NCBI RefSeq assembly: GCF_002443255.2
Contig: NW_019211456.1
Location: 20,383,557-20,447,556, forward strand
Reading direction: 5' to 3'
Length of the DNA stretch: 64,000 nucleotides
From: Varroa destructor
Taxonomy: Eukaryota; Arthropoda; Arachnida; Mesostigmata; Varroidae
Below are positions 11,504 through 25,027 of this stretch, one piece after another. The position numbers and the translations under genes were made by a program. The notes below the pieces were generated by a model. It was given only the letters and a program-made list of their open reading frames with translations. It was not told where the DNA came from and ran no database searches. Position 1 is the first letter of the stretch. Each line of letters starts with the position of its first letter.

Positions 11504-14500
11504 TTAACTAAGCGCGCAGAATGGTACACAGGCCAATGCTATGAGACCCATTATCTGAAATGCTGCTCGAACTCCATACATATCAATAAAGCGACCACAG
11601 ACGAAGTTCCCTATCGAGACGCCTAACCATACCAATGCAAGACCCAATAATTCACAAATTAAAATAGACTTCACAAAACCTAACAACTTCGGAAATGACA
11701 AACTTCTTTAGCAAAGGCGACATCATTTCATTAATTTTTAATAACAAATACCTCACAAGCTGATCGACTTCACAACGATATCGGTCACGCTATTCCAGCC
11801 GGGCTCATCGTTATACTTATTATGTTAGTTCCTTTCGAATATAATCTACACGCACCTATTCCCTCGTAGACAGCGCCAAAAAGACATTGCATCGTCCCGG
11901 CAGTACCCGCTAATGCGGATATATTAGCAAATCCAGTGAGAGACACGTAGAATAAGGGGAATGCCCCTCCGCCGACAACGTCGATTAGCAGCGCGTACCA
12001 AGGATCCTACTAGTAGAGGATACATTTGTAGACAAAACAAAGCAGCACGATAATTAAATTTTGGTAACGATTAGCTCTGGTGGACAACGAGTATATCATA
12101 GTCATATAATGACTGAAATATCATTTATACATATAATTTTATATTCATTCATCCCAGGTAAATATATAAAAATTATATTAATCTAAAAAGGTTGGTTGTA
12201 TCTGGGCTAGATGTTAGACTCTGTAGTAACGAGGCTTATACTGGTATTTGTGTTAAGCTTAATAGAACTTGTTTGCGTCGATTCCAAACGCACTGGTCTA
12301 TAGAACGTGAGGCAGATAAGACATGCGGTGAACTAAACTAGCCTTCTTCAGCACTATGGCCTAGAATGATACGCACCTGTAAAAACGAATATCCAAGCAA
12401 CTTGACGGCTAAACAGACGAATGTTGCCGTCATGCAGCCGAAGTAACCTAACCACTCCAAAAGGTACCCCGAAATGAAAAACATAGGAATTTCAACCACT
12501 AGTGACTGCATACTGAAGGTAAGTCCCGTTAAAGTCTTCGACGCGTTCAATTTTTCAAGCAACCAAACAGAATAGGTCCACACCGCGCCAAGCAGAATAC
12601 CGCCCATCAGTGACTTCGAAGCCACAAAGGAAAAAGAATCGATTAGAGGATGACCTATTTACTTACATACTACCCTTAGTCGGAGTGACCGTTTCCACCG
12701 GAATAAAATAAAAGTAAACGCAGATCTAACAAAGGAAGAGTAAATTCAAAACGAATTTAATTCTGGTAGTATCAAAGAAACTGTTGTCTTCATACTTGTA
12801 CTTACCCGAAAAGTGAACATTATTACTCGAGCATTTCTATAAATTGTTTTCAAATCTTCGAAAAAGTGCTCGGTTGTTGTCGGAGTGATAAACCGTGGTG
12901 TGAATAAGAGCAGCACGTTATTAAGTACAATTAATACAGTGAAACCTATTATAGCTGGAAGAAACTTCCTCATCTGAAAACGAATGAAAAAAGAATCTGG
13001 CATTATCCTTAGAGGTTACATAACTATACATTTATTATTATATTTTTTATTATTATTTATTTGTATTATTTTTATTATTATTATATTATTATATATTTAT
13101 ATTATATAAATATAATATAAACAAATTATACATCATATGTCTATTATCCTCATTGCAGAAAGAACCGACTCATCTAAAGATAAATTACCGTTTTAGAGAT
13201 GTAGCAAGGGCTCAAAAAGTAAACGCCAAATTACAAGAACTTAAATCGCTACTATAGTTTTTTAGGAGTTTCTGTATATACATATATATACATTTTTTTC
13301 TTATTTCCCGTATTCTAAAGTACTTTGCTATATCTTTGGGTATTAGTTTCAGTTTAAACCCATTATTCGAATACAAGCCCTAAGGCGCTTATTATATAAG
13401 AAGCACTATGATCTACGTTTTGCTCAAATTTTTTAATATATTGTTTTTGTTTTACTAGTTTGGCAATGAACAGCTTTGTTTTTTTTTAAGTCTTTGTCCT
13501 ACACAACAGTTACATTTAGGATCAGTGGAATTCAGGAATAAAACGAAAGTCATTGCACAATGCTTGAATGCTTCTAATAGACCCTAGTTGGACCAGTTTT
13601 CATTCAATTTCGAAAATTTTGCTAACGTTCTATTTTGTAAACCGCTACGCTTCGTTTTGCAAGTCGCATCTTACGTGACCCATAAATGGCATAGTTCATA
13701 TTGTTATGATAAAAAGACAGATTGAACTTACGTCGGAGTCAGGAACGGCATCGATTAAGTAGCCAACTAGGGGACTGGTAATTCCCCAACTGAGTGTGCC
13801 CCACAGTCGCTGTTGCCCAAATAAATAGCCATGGTCAACACCGAGCGTTTCGTAGCACGCCGCGTCGGTCACCGAATATAGAGTTGAGCCCAGAGCAAAC
13901 GTTATGGTCACAGAAACTGCGTATAATAACAGCCCACTTGTGTATAGATGAGCTGTAAATATGCGTATTAATATTGTAAGACCATTCATAAGAGGCAAAG
14001 TATGTTCCTAGTAGCACTGACCAGAGGTTGAGGGTAGACAGATGGATCTACGTGGTGTTTACAGGTAAACTTTTATAGATGACTACCGTATGCTCCCTTG
14101 GCCTTCCTTAAATGTTACGACAGACGGTTGAACTTACCAACATTCGAAGAACATTCCACGGAACAACTCATAGAACAGTCTGTGCTTTCATCTTGGATCA
14201 ACTTGAAAGATCGCTTCGAAACGTCTCCGCAGTTAAGATTGCATTGACTGCCTGGAATCGAAAACAGGTGGTACAGGAATCGACTGGAGCACAAATGTAC
14301 TCAACAGTACGTACATCGTTATCTATAGATCACATTTATTTTCACAAGTTCATGTAAATACAACACAATATAATATTCATGAGGAAATTTTCTTTTATAC
14401 ACAATAGTGTACTGTTTGATAAAGATAACGAAAAACAGCGAAAGGCACAGCTCTTTTTCAAGTGTCACGCTTGATTATATAGTGAAAATTGTATATTTGA

Positions 14501-15796
14501 ATATACAAATAACTGGTGTGTACTTATGAAATGGCACAAATTATCTTTATAGCTAAATGGTATGCTCTTGATTATGCATTTCTACCCATCCGTACCATTG
14601 TGTAGAAAACACCCGTGTTGTCATTTGGTAAAATGTTGGATTAAATGTTTGAAGATGAAAGTCGGCTATGTTGGTATATTATTGAATACATAACACGTGC
14701 TTGTAGTGGTAGCAGCGGCACTTCCAAGTGGTCAATGCAACGTTAACAAATTGATTTCTGAGTGCCTTAGTCAGTTAGCAGATAATATTATTACTAATAC
14801 CAGAAATGTCAAAATTGATTGTATTGCACCTTTTTTAAATGGTATCGATCCTGCTAAGGACAAGGTGGCTGGACAGGTAGAAAAGTTTCGGCTCACGAAC
14901 TCTTGTTCAGTCGTTGACAGCTGCGGCGTCAGGAACACACCCCAGCAGAATACCAATAGGAGAATCTATATGAGAATAATTTCACAATGTTCCATGAAAA
15001 AACATGGTGACATTAGTTGTAATAATTAAGGTGAAACAAAGGTTAAAAACTGACAAAAAATTAGAATCGTAGCTGGCGAATAGCGGCGCATATAGTACGA
15101 AGTTAACGGTTGATATCTTAAGCGGATCCACCTTTGATAAACCTTTTTTCCTTGAAAAAGCGGCATTATTATTAGTAAGATAAGGTTAAAAAACACGGCA
15201 TTACGAACATGACTATTCAGAAACGTATGTTTTTTTACGGTATACATGTTCTAGACGTAGATATGCCCACGACATTACTCTCTTACATCTAGTTTTGTGG
15301 GTGAATTTGCTAAGTCTTTTATAAAGATTACATGTCCAACTACTATAAGCTTACCTCGCACGTCATGATCACAGCAGTAATGTTTCGCATTTTGTCCGCA
15401 ATCATTCCCGCCAAAGGTTTGAATACAGCTGCGGCAAGTGGAGCAATCCCCAATATTATACCAATATCACCTACTGAAATACCAGCCTGATGACCTACCA
15501 CTGCCAGATAATTTATATAACACGCTTGTGCTGAAAGAAATCACCCAATCATGTGCGAGCATTAGAGCGACTGGGTCATAAAACGTTTGCCAAGAATTGA
15601 ATATCTATGTGCTAATAGTAGAAATTTACTTCATTGTTTTAGATACTGCAATACAAATTGCTATCTAGAATCTCGCAGCAGTTACATAAGAGCATAATGC
15701 TTTTTTCGTGTAGCTTCTGGTGACTTTTGACTTACCACTGTTTAAAATGAAATAATGTGCCTTAATAGACAAGAAGTCTCGGTTGATGGTCATCAT
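11504..15796 (-). CDS. Major facilitator superfamily transporter, MFSD6-like, nine exons
   Basis: Exons in transcript order: 15736..15796, 15355..15530, 14830..14965, 14138..14251, 13732..13952, 12806..12973, 12377..12613, 11856..12006, 11504..11679. Every junction is in phase, giving 479 residues. The start ATG ATG at 15796 follows an in-frame TAA four codons upstream. Landmarks of the MFSD6-like group are visible: INRDFLSIKAHYF before TM1, a cysteine-rich extracellular loop (CNLNCGD, DCSMSCSVEC), SVTDAACYETLG followed by FGQQRLWGTLSWGI, LVVEIPMFFISGYLLEWLGY, LLGYSF then DPWYALLIDV, and a C-terminal GNFVCGRFIDMYG. About twelve hydrophobic segments fit the MFS fold. Substrate unknown. Least certain point: the donor of exon 3 (AAG|GTGCAA at 14830), since a T|GTCCAG site a few codons earlier has the same phase. 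The protein is shorter than vertebrate MFSD6. Confidence 0.87.
13031..13121. repeat. (TTA)n/(AT)n low-complexity tract inside a transporter intron
   Basis: Almost pure A/T with repeated TTATTA and TATA units, lying in the intron between the fifth and sixth exons of the MFS gene (12974-13731). Confidence 0.85.
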
Positions 15797-18559
15797 TCTC
15801 AAGCCACATTAGAGCTTCTGTACCCCAAAGAAGTACTCATGAAGTTGTTATGTGTCGACGAAGCAAAACGGTATCTGGATCTAATTATCATATAGACAGA
15901 ATCATAGCCTATTTTCTGGTTGAAAAAAATCGCTTGGTTGAATCCATGACCGACACCTGAAAGTATACAGCATTATTCAAATTACAATTCAGTTTGCCTG
16001 GCAATGGAACTTACAAAATATATTCTTGGCTGCTCTTAACCCATTCTGCTTACCACAAGCAATACGAATCATTTATTTTTGCCGTATTAGACAAATTTAA
16101 AAGGCACAATCGATAAGATTGGGAAACAGCCAAGACATCTATTCTAACGGGATACCTCAATGTAAGCTGTAACCGAATGGTCGTTATCATCCCAGTGGAC
16201 GAACTCATCTGCGTTAATATCCCTACCTTTAGCTCCTCCTTGTAACGAGATACGATCAGCTTTTAAATAAGAGCTACGACATCACGCATAGCTTTCTTCC
16301 GGGGACTGTCTTAGTCTATGGTAAGACAGCGATAGCAGCGAAACAAACACCAAATGTGTTTAAGGGGTTTCAACAACTGGTTCCATCCGACGACAACAAG
16401 TTGTTGTCAACGGCTCGAATTTCACCGCAAGGCTGCTTATTGTTATTTAATAAAAGAAAGACCGGACATAAGCTCGCAAGCACATCCTTGCCGCTATGGT
16501 TTTTATGACCTTCTTCTTTGCGGTGCTAGGCATTTATTTGCGATTGAAAAAAGCTAAACTGTTACCATTGTATGATTATTCGCAGGAACTCATTGCAGAA
16601 ACTGGACCAAGAAATAGCCGATAAGCATGTCATAATGCAAAGTACTATATGCTATTTCAGTTTGCTTTCGTGAGCTTGATCATCTACTTTTTTTTACTGT
16701 CGGTCCACGAATGTCCGTTACAACTCCGGACGTAGTTGGTCACCGTAGTTTTTTTTAATATTCACGGTCAAACAGGTAGGGCCTCATAGTTCACCTATTT
16801 AAAATACACCTCAACACCTGATTAGTTGGTTGTTGAATATTTTTGAAAACAATCTTTCAGATATAAAGATGCTGTGGGTTTGCATCCAATAAAATTGTAG
16901 CATTTTACTATATAGCATAATGGATAACACCTGGAGCGCCGCAAACTAACATAAAGAAGATGCATAAAATTCAAAGCTTATCGAGTCGTACTCTTTCTCG
17001 TAAATGCTCAGTATATCATTTACTATGAGTATGCATACGATCGAAATCTAGACGTGCTGTGATATCTTGTTACTAAGTCATATTTTGCTACTGTTTCCTC
17101 AAGTTCTACTTATAAAAACGTATCTTTGAATCTTACTCCGTAGTGAACATCCCTTATTCGCTGGTAGGGATTAAGTGGTCCTTGTCTCCAAGATCGAACT
17201 TTTCCCAAAAATTCCCAAAGGCAATTCAGAGGAGATTGATATGTTGTTGTTTGTCCGTATTGTGACGGAAGGCCCGACAAGGAAGCCTGCGGCTTCAGCT
17301 GCTGCTTCTGTTAATGAAAGCGATTCATCTATCCGGTTGATACCGTTCTCCTGCTGATCTGCTTGAAGTTAGACAAAACTTTTCTTCTAACTTAGATGCA
17401 GTTTAAACCAGTACAATCCTACGGACACTGCGTCATTTTCCTTTTTCAGTAAATTTTATGACTTCATATCGTATTCGAATCGTATTTTAAAGCAAAGGCT
17501 TACATTCATAGAGCGCAAGCATTTGTTAGAATATTCATGAATTTGTACATTTATAATTCGATGACAGTGTAGTGAGTAACATGTTTGGCTGCTGAACTTA
17601 GAGACTCGTGGTGATTTAGGTGCAACTCGGGGCGAAGACGCGCTTCATGCTGGGTGCCGGATGTCAAAAGTAGTGGATTTAAGGCACAAAAAATACAGCC
17701 AGATGTAATTATGATGGAGTTCTCAGTAAGCTCAGAACGATATAATTTGCGCTACTATGCCAGTAATGATGTCTACTACCAACGGACACTAAAAACTCAA
17801 AGGTAGGTTATATATTGATAATTTGTAAAAACACTTATTATAAGTTTGGGAAATTTTACGTATTTCACAAAAGAAGGGAAGGTATTATGATGGTAGCTAT
17901 TTAGTAGTCTCCAAGCAGAGAAATCATCATGCCACTTTTTTTCTTACCAAAAAGTTGTTAAGGGCAGGAATCACAAGAAGAAATGAAGTTTCTGCGAAAA
18001 TATTATATACATTAGTCAAAAGCATTCTTAAAAATTGAATCACTCATCAGATTATATGGTTTCTAGTTATCTCTATGCATCTCCTTATAGAGAACATAGT
18101 GTTACATAGCTGGCCTGATCGTCGCGCAATTCGATTCATTTCATGTTTGTTGGACAAGATTTTCAAGAAAGCCGTGCTTTTTGTGAGCATTCTATTTCAA
18201 AGCCATGAAATGATTAATTGCCAGCAATATCACCTTTCATTACTCTCAACACACCGCTTTAGGCATTCCACAAATTCTGAGCCTACTTACACTTTATACT
18301 TGGGTACGCGTATGATTGGATTCTATACCTAATATTATTTTACATGTTGTAATGCGGTCATCCTGATGCCTTTTATTCTCAGTGGCTAAATTGTACCCGT
18401 TGATTCGTTTATTTATTTACAGTAGAAATAACAATCACTCATGCCTAGATATTGAGAACTAAATCCCCAACCATTTTGAATAAAAAGACAATATAAGAAA
18501 GACAATAAAAAATAAAAGTAAAATGAAGTCTGATAAGACAATAAGCAAAACTACTAAAC
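15797..18559. other. Region upstream of the MFS gene, no gene recognised
   Basis: Probably holds the promoter and any 5' UTR of the minus-strand transporter. Short open frames on both strands (for example 16354-16557 and 17175-17357, plus strand) show no family features and no clear splice borders. Nothing further is supported. Confidence 0.45.
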
Positions 18560-18728
18560 CTTTCTCCTCCTTTTTGCTGACCAGATGCGCGAATGGAATC
18601 CGTTAGAATTCTTTGGATCATAATAACCGAAATCCGTGCATAAAAGGACTCTATGAAACAAGATAGTACAAAGGTAAAAAAGGCTTCCTGTTTAAAGAAT
18701 AATTGTATTGAAAGTGGAATTTGCCGAA
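18560..18728 (-). other. Possible coding exon, hydrophobic protein, unrecognised
   Basis: On the minus strand a pyrimidine-rich acceptor (ctttgaattcatcag) is followed by a 169-base open stretch reading RQIPLSIQLFFKQEAFF and a further hydrophobic run, ending at a GGAGAAAG|GTTTAG donor-like site. The residue mix (Phe, Ile, Leu with spaced Arg and Lys) resembles a membrane protein such as an arthropod chemoreceptor, but no diagnostic motif is present. It could be chance or a pseudogene fragment. Confidence 0.22.
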
Positions 18729-20324
18729 CTGATGAATTCAAAGGAGATCATTGCTGCGCGTACCAACGACACAGCATCGCGGAAAAATAGATAAATTTTT
18801 TACTTGAAACCCACCCAGGGCGTGGTGGATCAGTGCAAGCAAACGCAACTCCTCTGGCAAATATACTCGTCAAAATCTTCGGGGACTATTATGCTTTCTG
18901 TTCAACTATAGACTGTGTACAGCATTAGTTAATATCGCCCACTGCTAATCTTTTGTGTACGTTATTGTGCAGAAAGCGGAGTCCAACCTAAAAAGTCAAG
19001 CACGGAATTTTTTCATAGAAACGTTGAAATAGTTGTTACTGTCGGCATTTATATTGCTGCTTGGCATATAGGCAGTAAATAAACAACCCATCACTCCAGT
19101 TAGACCATGTCATTCAGTAACAAATTTTTTTTGAAATACGAAGGATACCGAAAAAATAAATTAGTTAGACGGCCTGTGTACGTGTTGTATTGCCTACTAT
19201 TCTAATACAGGGCATTCTTTTTCGCAACAGTACAAGTAAGCACGTTTCCATGGTCATTCATCAAATACGAGCGGCTTTTAAAGGATCAAGATACGACTTA
19301 AATTTAAAATGCCCTTTGCCATCACATCACATCCGAGTTTCACATTTACACACCGCTGTCTCGAATGACTACAATAATCAACTAAAATGATTATGTAAAA
19401 AAAAGTCAATAACTAAAGTGCTTATAAAATACAAGCTCGACTTCACATACTGCAACCAATTTATGCGCGCCACTGGTTCACTCCTTACATTTCTTATAGA
19501 GACTGGGCTTCCTCAGAGGCAGCTATATCCAATGTCAAACGGATAATGGCAGCACCATATGGATCCAGCATTGCTTAATGCTATCGTTGAAAATAAACGA
19601 TGTCGCGAAGCAGAAAAAAATTATACGAGTACATTTGTCTAAATTATTACTCATCTATTATGTAGTCGAAATAGGTTCGCCACAATTCAACGCAGTGGAA
19701 GCGCCTGCGACTGTTCATGCTTACGGCCTAATCGTAAATTATTTCATATAATTGCATGCAAGTAAAGCAATAAACAACAAAACCACACGAAGTGGAACCA
19801 AATTGTTCATACTTGGAGGGAATGATAAAGAAAAATAAATGAAACATGTTCTATATTTTTCAAAACTGCAGCAGTTAACTGAGCACTGAAAAGGTGGGCA
19901 GCAGTTTTTGTCGTATGTAGGATTGTCGTGCGTGAACTTTGCCCCTGCTTTACGTTGAGACAGTAACCTAGATATTTGAAGTTCAAAGATATCGATCAGT
20001 GTGTCCAGAAACTGTAATTATTGTTGCCAATACTTAATTAAACTTAAAATTTGAACATTAAGACGTGAGCCAAAAAAATAATTTGAAAAAAGCTACGTCG
20101 TCGGCCACAGGATGAACTTAAAATGGCCACAGGGGGAGCCGTACGGGCTAGGAATAATTTCGTGTGAGAAAGTTAGCCATTTAATAAAACTCAAGGTGAA
20201 TATTTTTAATTATAGAACAGGTTGTAGTTACGGGTAGAGAAAACGGTGCTCCATAACAATTCACTGTCAAGTTAAACAGATCCAAAACAATGAATCATCA
20301 AGCATACGAACAGGTGAAATTCTG

Positions 20325-20467
20325 CTACCCAGTGAGAAGTCGGCTCGGTTTTGAATGATCCGGGTACTGGGACATCCAGGAGTCCCTTTTGCCCGAGAAG
20401 AGCGGAGGTGCAACAACAAGGGCGACGTGCAAACTGTTCTCGAAAGCCAACTTCATCGGACTGAAGC
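20325..20467 (-). other. Coding-like island of higher GC, unrecognised
   Basis: Minus strand: acceptor-like cttcacag, then an open stretch starting FSPMKLAFENSLHVALVV and running to a TAG, 47 codons including the stop. Base composition is visibly richer in GC than its surroundings. The plus strand of the same stretch reads EQVKFCYPV, faintly like a mariner-type transposase N-terminus, before a TGA. Neither reading is secure; an old transposon fragment is as likely as an exon. Confidence 0.18.
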
Positions 20468-23460
20468 CTGTGAAGCGATCGTGTTATCCATAGTTTCAGC
20501 GTGAATAGTTATGCATGCTATATTCGAATTTTTTTGTTATGATTAGCTGCGATGTGATGCATATGTTGTCGATACTGCTTTGTTCGAATTACGCTACGCC
20601 AATAAAGCGGTGCAAATATCTTTCGAGAACGGTTACATGAAACACGTGTTAACAGGAATGATATATGTCACAACAAATACGAAATTGCTTTGGCTTAACT
20701 TGACATATATACACATGTGCGCATTTGTACTAAATCGAGTTGCACTCTGAGGCCACTTAATTTTTTCAATTTCCCTATAAAATTACCATCGACGCCATTC
20801 GGTTTCATAAATGCGCAAAATGCAGTGGCCCTAGGTCCACCTCACCTTGGATCACCTAATTCTCAGAATAATCATGCAATATAACTAAAAGTAATTATTT
20901 TTGACGATGTAACTATTAGTTTGCATTTTCAAAATGTAGCTTTAGTACAGCCGAAATTCTGGCCCACAAACAAAACAGTTATTTTTTGTTTGTTTATTCT
21001 TCAACAAATGTTCGATAAAAAAAGACACCTATCTGTTTCGTGCTGCCCCATTTCTTAAAATTTGATAAAAATCAGTAATGCAAATCACATCTAATTTCAG
21101 ACCCGTGTGTATCTCAAAAATTCTGAAGTGTGGCAATGCTAAGATTTAAAGTCAGTTCTTTTTTCATGTATGTCAACACACTGGCACCGGCAAAAATGTA
21201 ATTTAATATAAATATATTATAGTTAAGCGTTCGTAAGACTTACATTCGCAAAGTAGGCTTCAATTATTCCTATTTGTAAAATATTATCAACCACATCCTT
21301 CCGTTTTTCGAAACTTGTGTATATCTCTCCGCCTGTCCTGCCTGAGGTGTGAACTAAGGATTTTTTGCTCACATGCATGGAAGTGACATTCAGCGAACTT
21401 TAATCATGTGTATCAACCGCACATTGACATGTATATGTGCATGAGATAGATCTTAGTTGATTTTTACTTTTGCATTTATAAAACATTGTCATATATTAGA
21501 GTGTAATGTAATAGTTTTGCTATAAACCGAAACATTCAGCTTACAAGTAATTATTTGGTAAAAGGCCAATCGGCTTAAACAGATAACCAGAATATATCCA
21601 ACTGGCTTAATAGTTAGGCTTTCAAATGATTTTAAAACAACTTGCTATTTTTTCAGAGCGGATGACCACACTGTAAAAGGCTAAAACAGTTTAGTCACAG
21701 TACGACAAAACAAAATTGCAACCAACGGATCGATGGCGAACGAATCGAACGGAGGCTTTAGATTCTAAAAGGAATATAATTAAAAATAATCAACTTACTA
21801 CACTAAAGCCGACATAATTAGTTCAGTAGAAGCCATTCATCGTTATCGGCTTTATTACCTTTGGATGGCCTTGGAACACGATAATACAGGGTAATTTGAT
21901 AATGCTATATTATTCATCGTTCAAACGAAACTGCAAATTTCCCTCTCTGTTTTTGCGTGCGTAAATAAAAATTCCCTAAAAAACAAAAAAAAAAACCTTC
22001 ACCCATCGTAACATGAAAGAAGGTGAGCGGAATTGCGAAACTGCTCCAATCAAGTGGAATAACCACACTATGTCATACATAATATTTCACGTTTGTTCTT
22101 TGAATTCTGTGACGCCGTTGTCATTCTGTATTTTACATTTCAAAAATACTCTAATTTTAACAATAATACAGAAAAGCTATCATCCAAATGAAGCTTTTGC
22201 GACTTCAAATAGACTTTGCCTGAAACAGGAGAAGATCGACTTTTTACTTCTAATTTCTCAAAGACATGAGTCGTTTGAATAAGAATAAGCATCGATTCAC
22301 AGGAAAATCATCGGTCACTCGTACTCTGGTTTGTTTGATATATTTCAATAAACTGGATTGAGGGATTCAATAGCCTGAGTGTTACAAGGTCGCACCAGAA
22401 TTATGTTTAATAACTCATTCTCATCGGAATTAAACTATGTTTTTGCGCTGTTTTTCATTTTCAGTTAATCAGTACTTTTACTAACGAACAAGCCCTTCTT
22501 TAAACCCTGCGTTCTTGGGCCAATAAAGGTTAGGTCAGGTTTTGCAATCATTATTAGGCTGTACGTAACTAAGAAGATCTGAAAAACCCACAAATCAAGG
22601 AAACGTTGGCCGATCTGTAGTAGATCAATTTTACCGATCTGATTCTCTGATGCTGCATATCCAGCCTAATGTAAACTAGGGCATGGGTGCACGTCAACAG
22701 CTATCCCCTTGTACAAAACATACTGGCGTGCATTTTCAAGTCGTCCTCGGCATAGAACGGGTAGTGACGCCCCATATAAAATGGCCACAAAACCTAATAG
22801 CGCGTAACATAGTGCTCTAGCCTTTCACGTCGCCTTTGTTTTTATTTTTGTGTGTTCTAATCGATAGGTTTAAATAAAATAACTTGTTCTGTTACAGGCG
22901 TGTGCGCCGCGTTTGCCAGTATATTCGCCTTTACAGAAATATCTACTCGATCAGCTTGAGTTTACACGCAGACCTCCCCAAGCTTGAGCTTTACCAGCTC
23001 AGAGAATGGGTAGCTTATAGCAACAACTTTACAAAGTCGATTTGTGATTCTATACCTGTAAAATAACTCTGAAAATAGGATAATAACACGCGATGTTCTT
23101 TGCTGAACTCCCTTAAGCAGCGTGTAAATACAGGAAATAAATTCAATTGAGGTCCAAATCAACGCTGTATTCATTGTAGTTATGAACAAACTTTTTCTAA
23201 TGTTTTAAATAGGCTTCCTGCAGTCTTATTGTCTTTGTAGGAAATAAAAGTACTTCCTTTATTTAAAGACGGTTAGAAAACACTGTCTGCAAACAATCCA
23301 AGATTTAAAGCGGGTCTAATGAATTTCATGAATGTTTATAATGATGATCTATATTTCTGATAATATCCCCTTGTAATTTCAATGGTACGATTAGTGGCAG
23401 TCTTTGATGGCTGAACAGTTCTTCTACCTCAGCGGTTAACGTGACGCTAATAAACTTCAC

Positions 23461-23826
23461 AGGTAGGTGTTTGGAGAAAAACGACGGCCAGCAAGACTAC
23501 AAATATCTCTTACGAGATATTGAGTTACTTTACGAGTCTTGTCAATAAGCACTGTTACTATTTGCTGTTCAACCGAACGATTTATTTCCGCTGACTTAAG
23601 ATCAGGCAGAAGTTTCGAATCGCATTCTAGAATCCACGAGCAAAAAAGCACAGAGATTAGAAAACGCAGCGAAGCACTTTTTGGTAGCCTGAATCATGCA
23701 AGCATGACGATACTTCAGCGACTTAGTAGCTTACCAAAATTGATTATAGTTCGGTTTCACGATTACAAGCCTGAGAGGTTGTATCGCCACAGGCTGTGAC
23801 GTTCGAAACTGCGACGATCGCAAAAT
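23461..23826 (-). other. Possible pair of coding exons with a 46-base intron, unrecognised
   Basis: Minus strand: open stretch 23735..23826 (contains VIVKPNYNQF), donor TTTTG|GTAAGC, a 46-base intron ending gattcag, then 23461..23688, in consistent phase. The second stretch has a hydrophobic run (LRFLISVLFCSW) followed by a charged region (EINRSVEQQIVTVLIDKTRK) and ends at a T|GTGAAG donor-like site or a TGA at 23457. It looks protein-like, but no family is recognised. The intron would be far shorter than those in the sure genes of this window, which lowers confidence. Confidence 0.25.
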
Positions 23827-24884
23827 CTGCTTCAGATGTTCCCATTATCGTTTTAACAACATGTTGCTTTCGTGTTCCCTCAGATTACAGATTAGAAAAA
23901 GCAATTACGTCAGTATAATTCTAGAAAATGCCACTTAGAGACTTAGGGAAGAATGTATTTAGAAATTAACTGTCCCGCGTTTATCAATGTCCTCATACTG
24001 TCAATGCCCAATGTATCCTCGTTGTTTAGCAATCTTCCGTACTTGAATTGCCATCTTTGCTTTTATAAACGCTATAACGTTATAAGCTATAAGCTTAAAT
24101 TAAACAGCGAATATATACCTGCCTCGTATTTAATAATACAGCGAATAATAAAATATTCAACTATATATTTAAATCAATGCTATTACACAACAATGTTTCT
24201 ACGAATGATGCTCACATCTTTCGCATCCAAATAACCATGCCGTAGCTGCGTTTTTCACAGTGATTCTGTGGAAGAGATACTACTATTCCTTAAGAACTAC
24301 TCAGGCAAAATAGCATTCATAATGGGACTGCGCTTCATAAGCACCTACGAGCACTACTGCTACCCACGCTAATTGCTCTTTCTTTCTTGCTGGTAGTGCA
24401 CTGTCTATTTATGTAAAAGCAAATATGTGGAAATCGTCACAATTACTTTTCTAGGGCCCAAAAAATTGTTTCAAAAATGCTGTTCTGAATGACCGCTTCA
24501 CAAAGAGTCTAAAAAAGGATAGCTGTTAAGTTCTGATAATTTCAGCTTGGTGAATAATGACTCTAGTGAGATTACTAGTAATGCACAAAGTAGTAAATAT
24601 TGTGTGAAAAGCCTTTCAGGTTCGGCGTATAAATCACAATTGCCTATATTAAATCCTTTAAATATTCTTATGTTGAATTTTTTTAAATATAAATATATAA
24701 GTATTGCCTATATTGAAATTTTTTTTATTTTGCAATTAAAAGCTTGCGCTTTGAATTGAATAAAATGGCACCAACAGCTACAAAATGAAAATACTTTGAG
24801 TTAGGGACTCAAGTTCTTATGCCCATAGAGGTCACATTCAAAGCTTTCTGAAAATGTGCACTATAGAGATTGTATCATACTTAC

Positions 24885-25027
24885 AGAAACAGGTATGAAT
24901 ATTTGATAAATATTTGATGGCTACCGTGTGTGGCAAACAAGGTAGAGAGTATCGACGCGGATCCCATATTAGAGTAGTACAGCAGCAAGTCAAGGGTTGC
25001 TGATTCAAGCTCTGCCAATGACATATA
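24885..25027 (-). other. Possible coding exon with strong splice borders, unrecognised
   Basis: Minus strand: acceptor gttttgtag, then a 143-base open frame starting YMSLAELESATLDLLLYYSN and ending at a textbook donor CT|GTAAGTATG. The 47 codons look like a folded, partly hydrophobic protein segment. It lies in the same orientation as the other exon-like stretches at 18.6, 23.5, 26.8, 27.1 and 27.9 kb and could belong to one gene with them, but phases between the pieces could not all be reconciled. Confidence 0.3.

Noticed and set aside
14881..14970. Apparent frame shift in the third exon of the MFS gene
   Set aside because: It came from a misread on first inspection. Re-reading the complement gives a continuous frame (ILLLVFCWGVFLTPQL) in the correct phase.
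14697..15029. 110-codon plus-strand open frame
   Set aside because: Antisense to an exon and flanking intron of the MFS transporter, whose phases and family motifs are secure.
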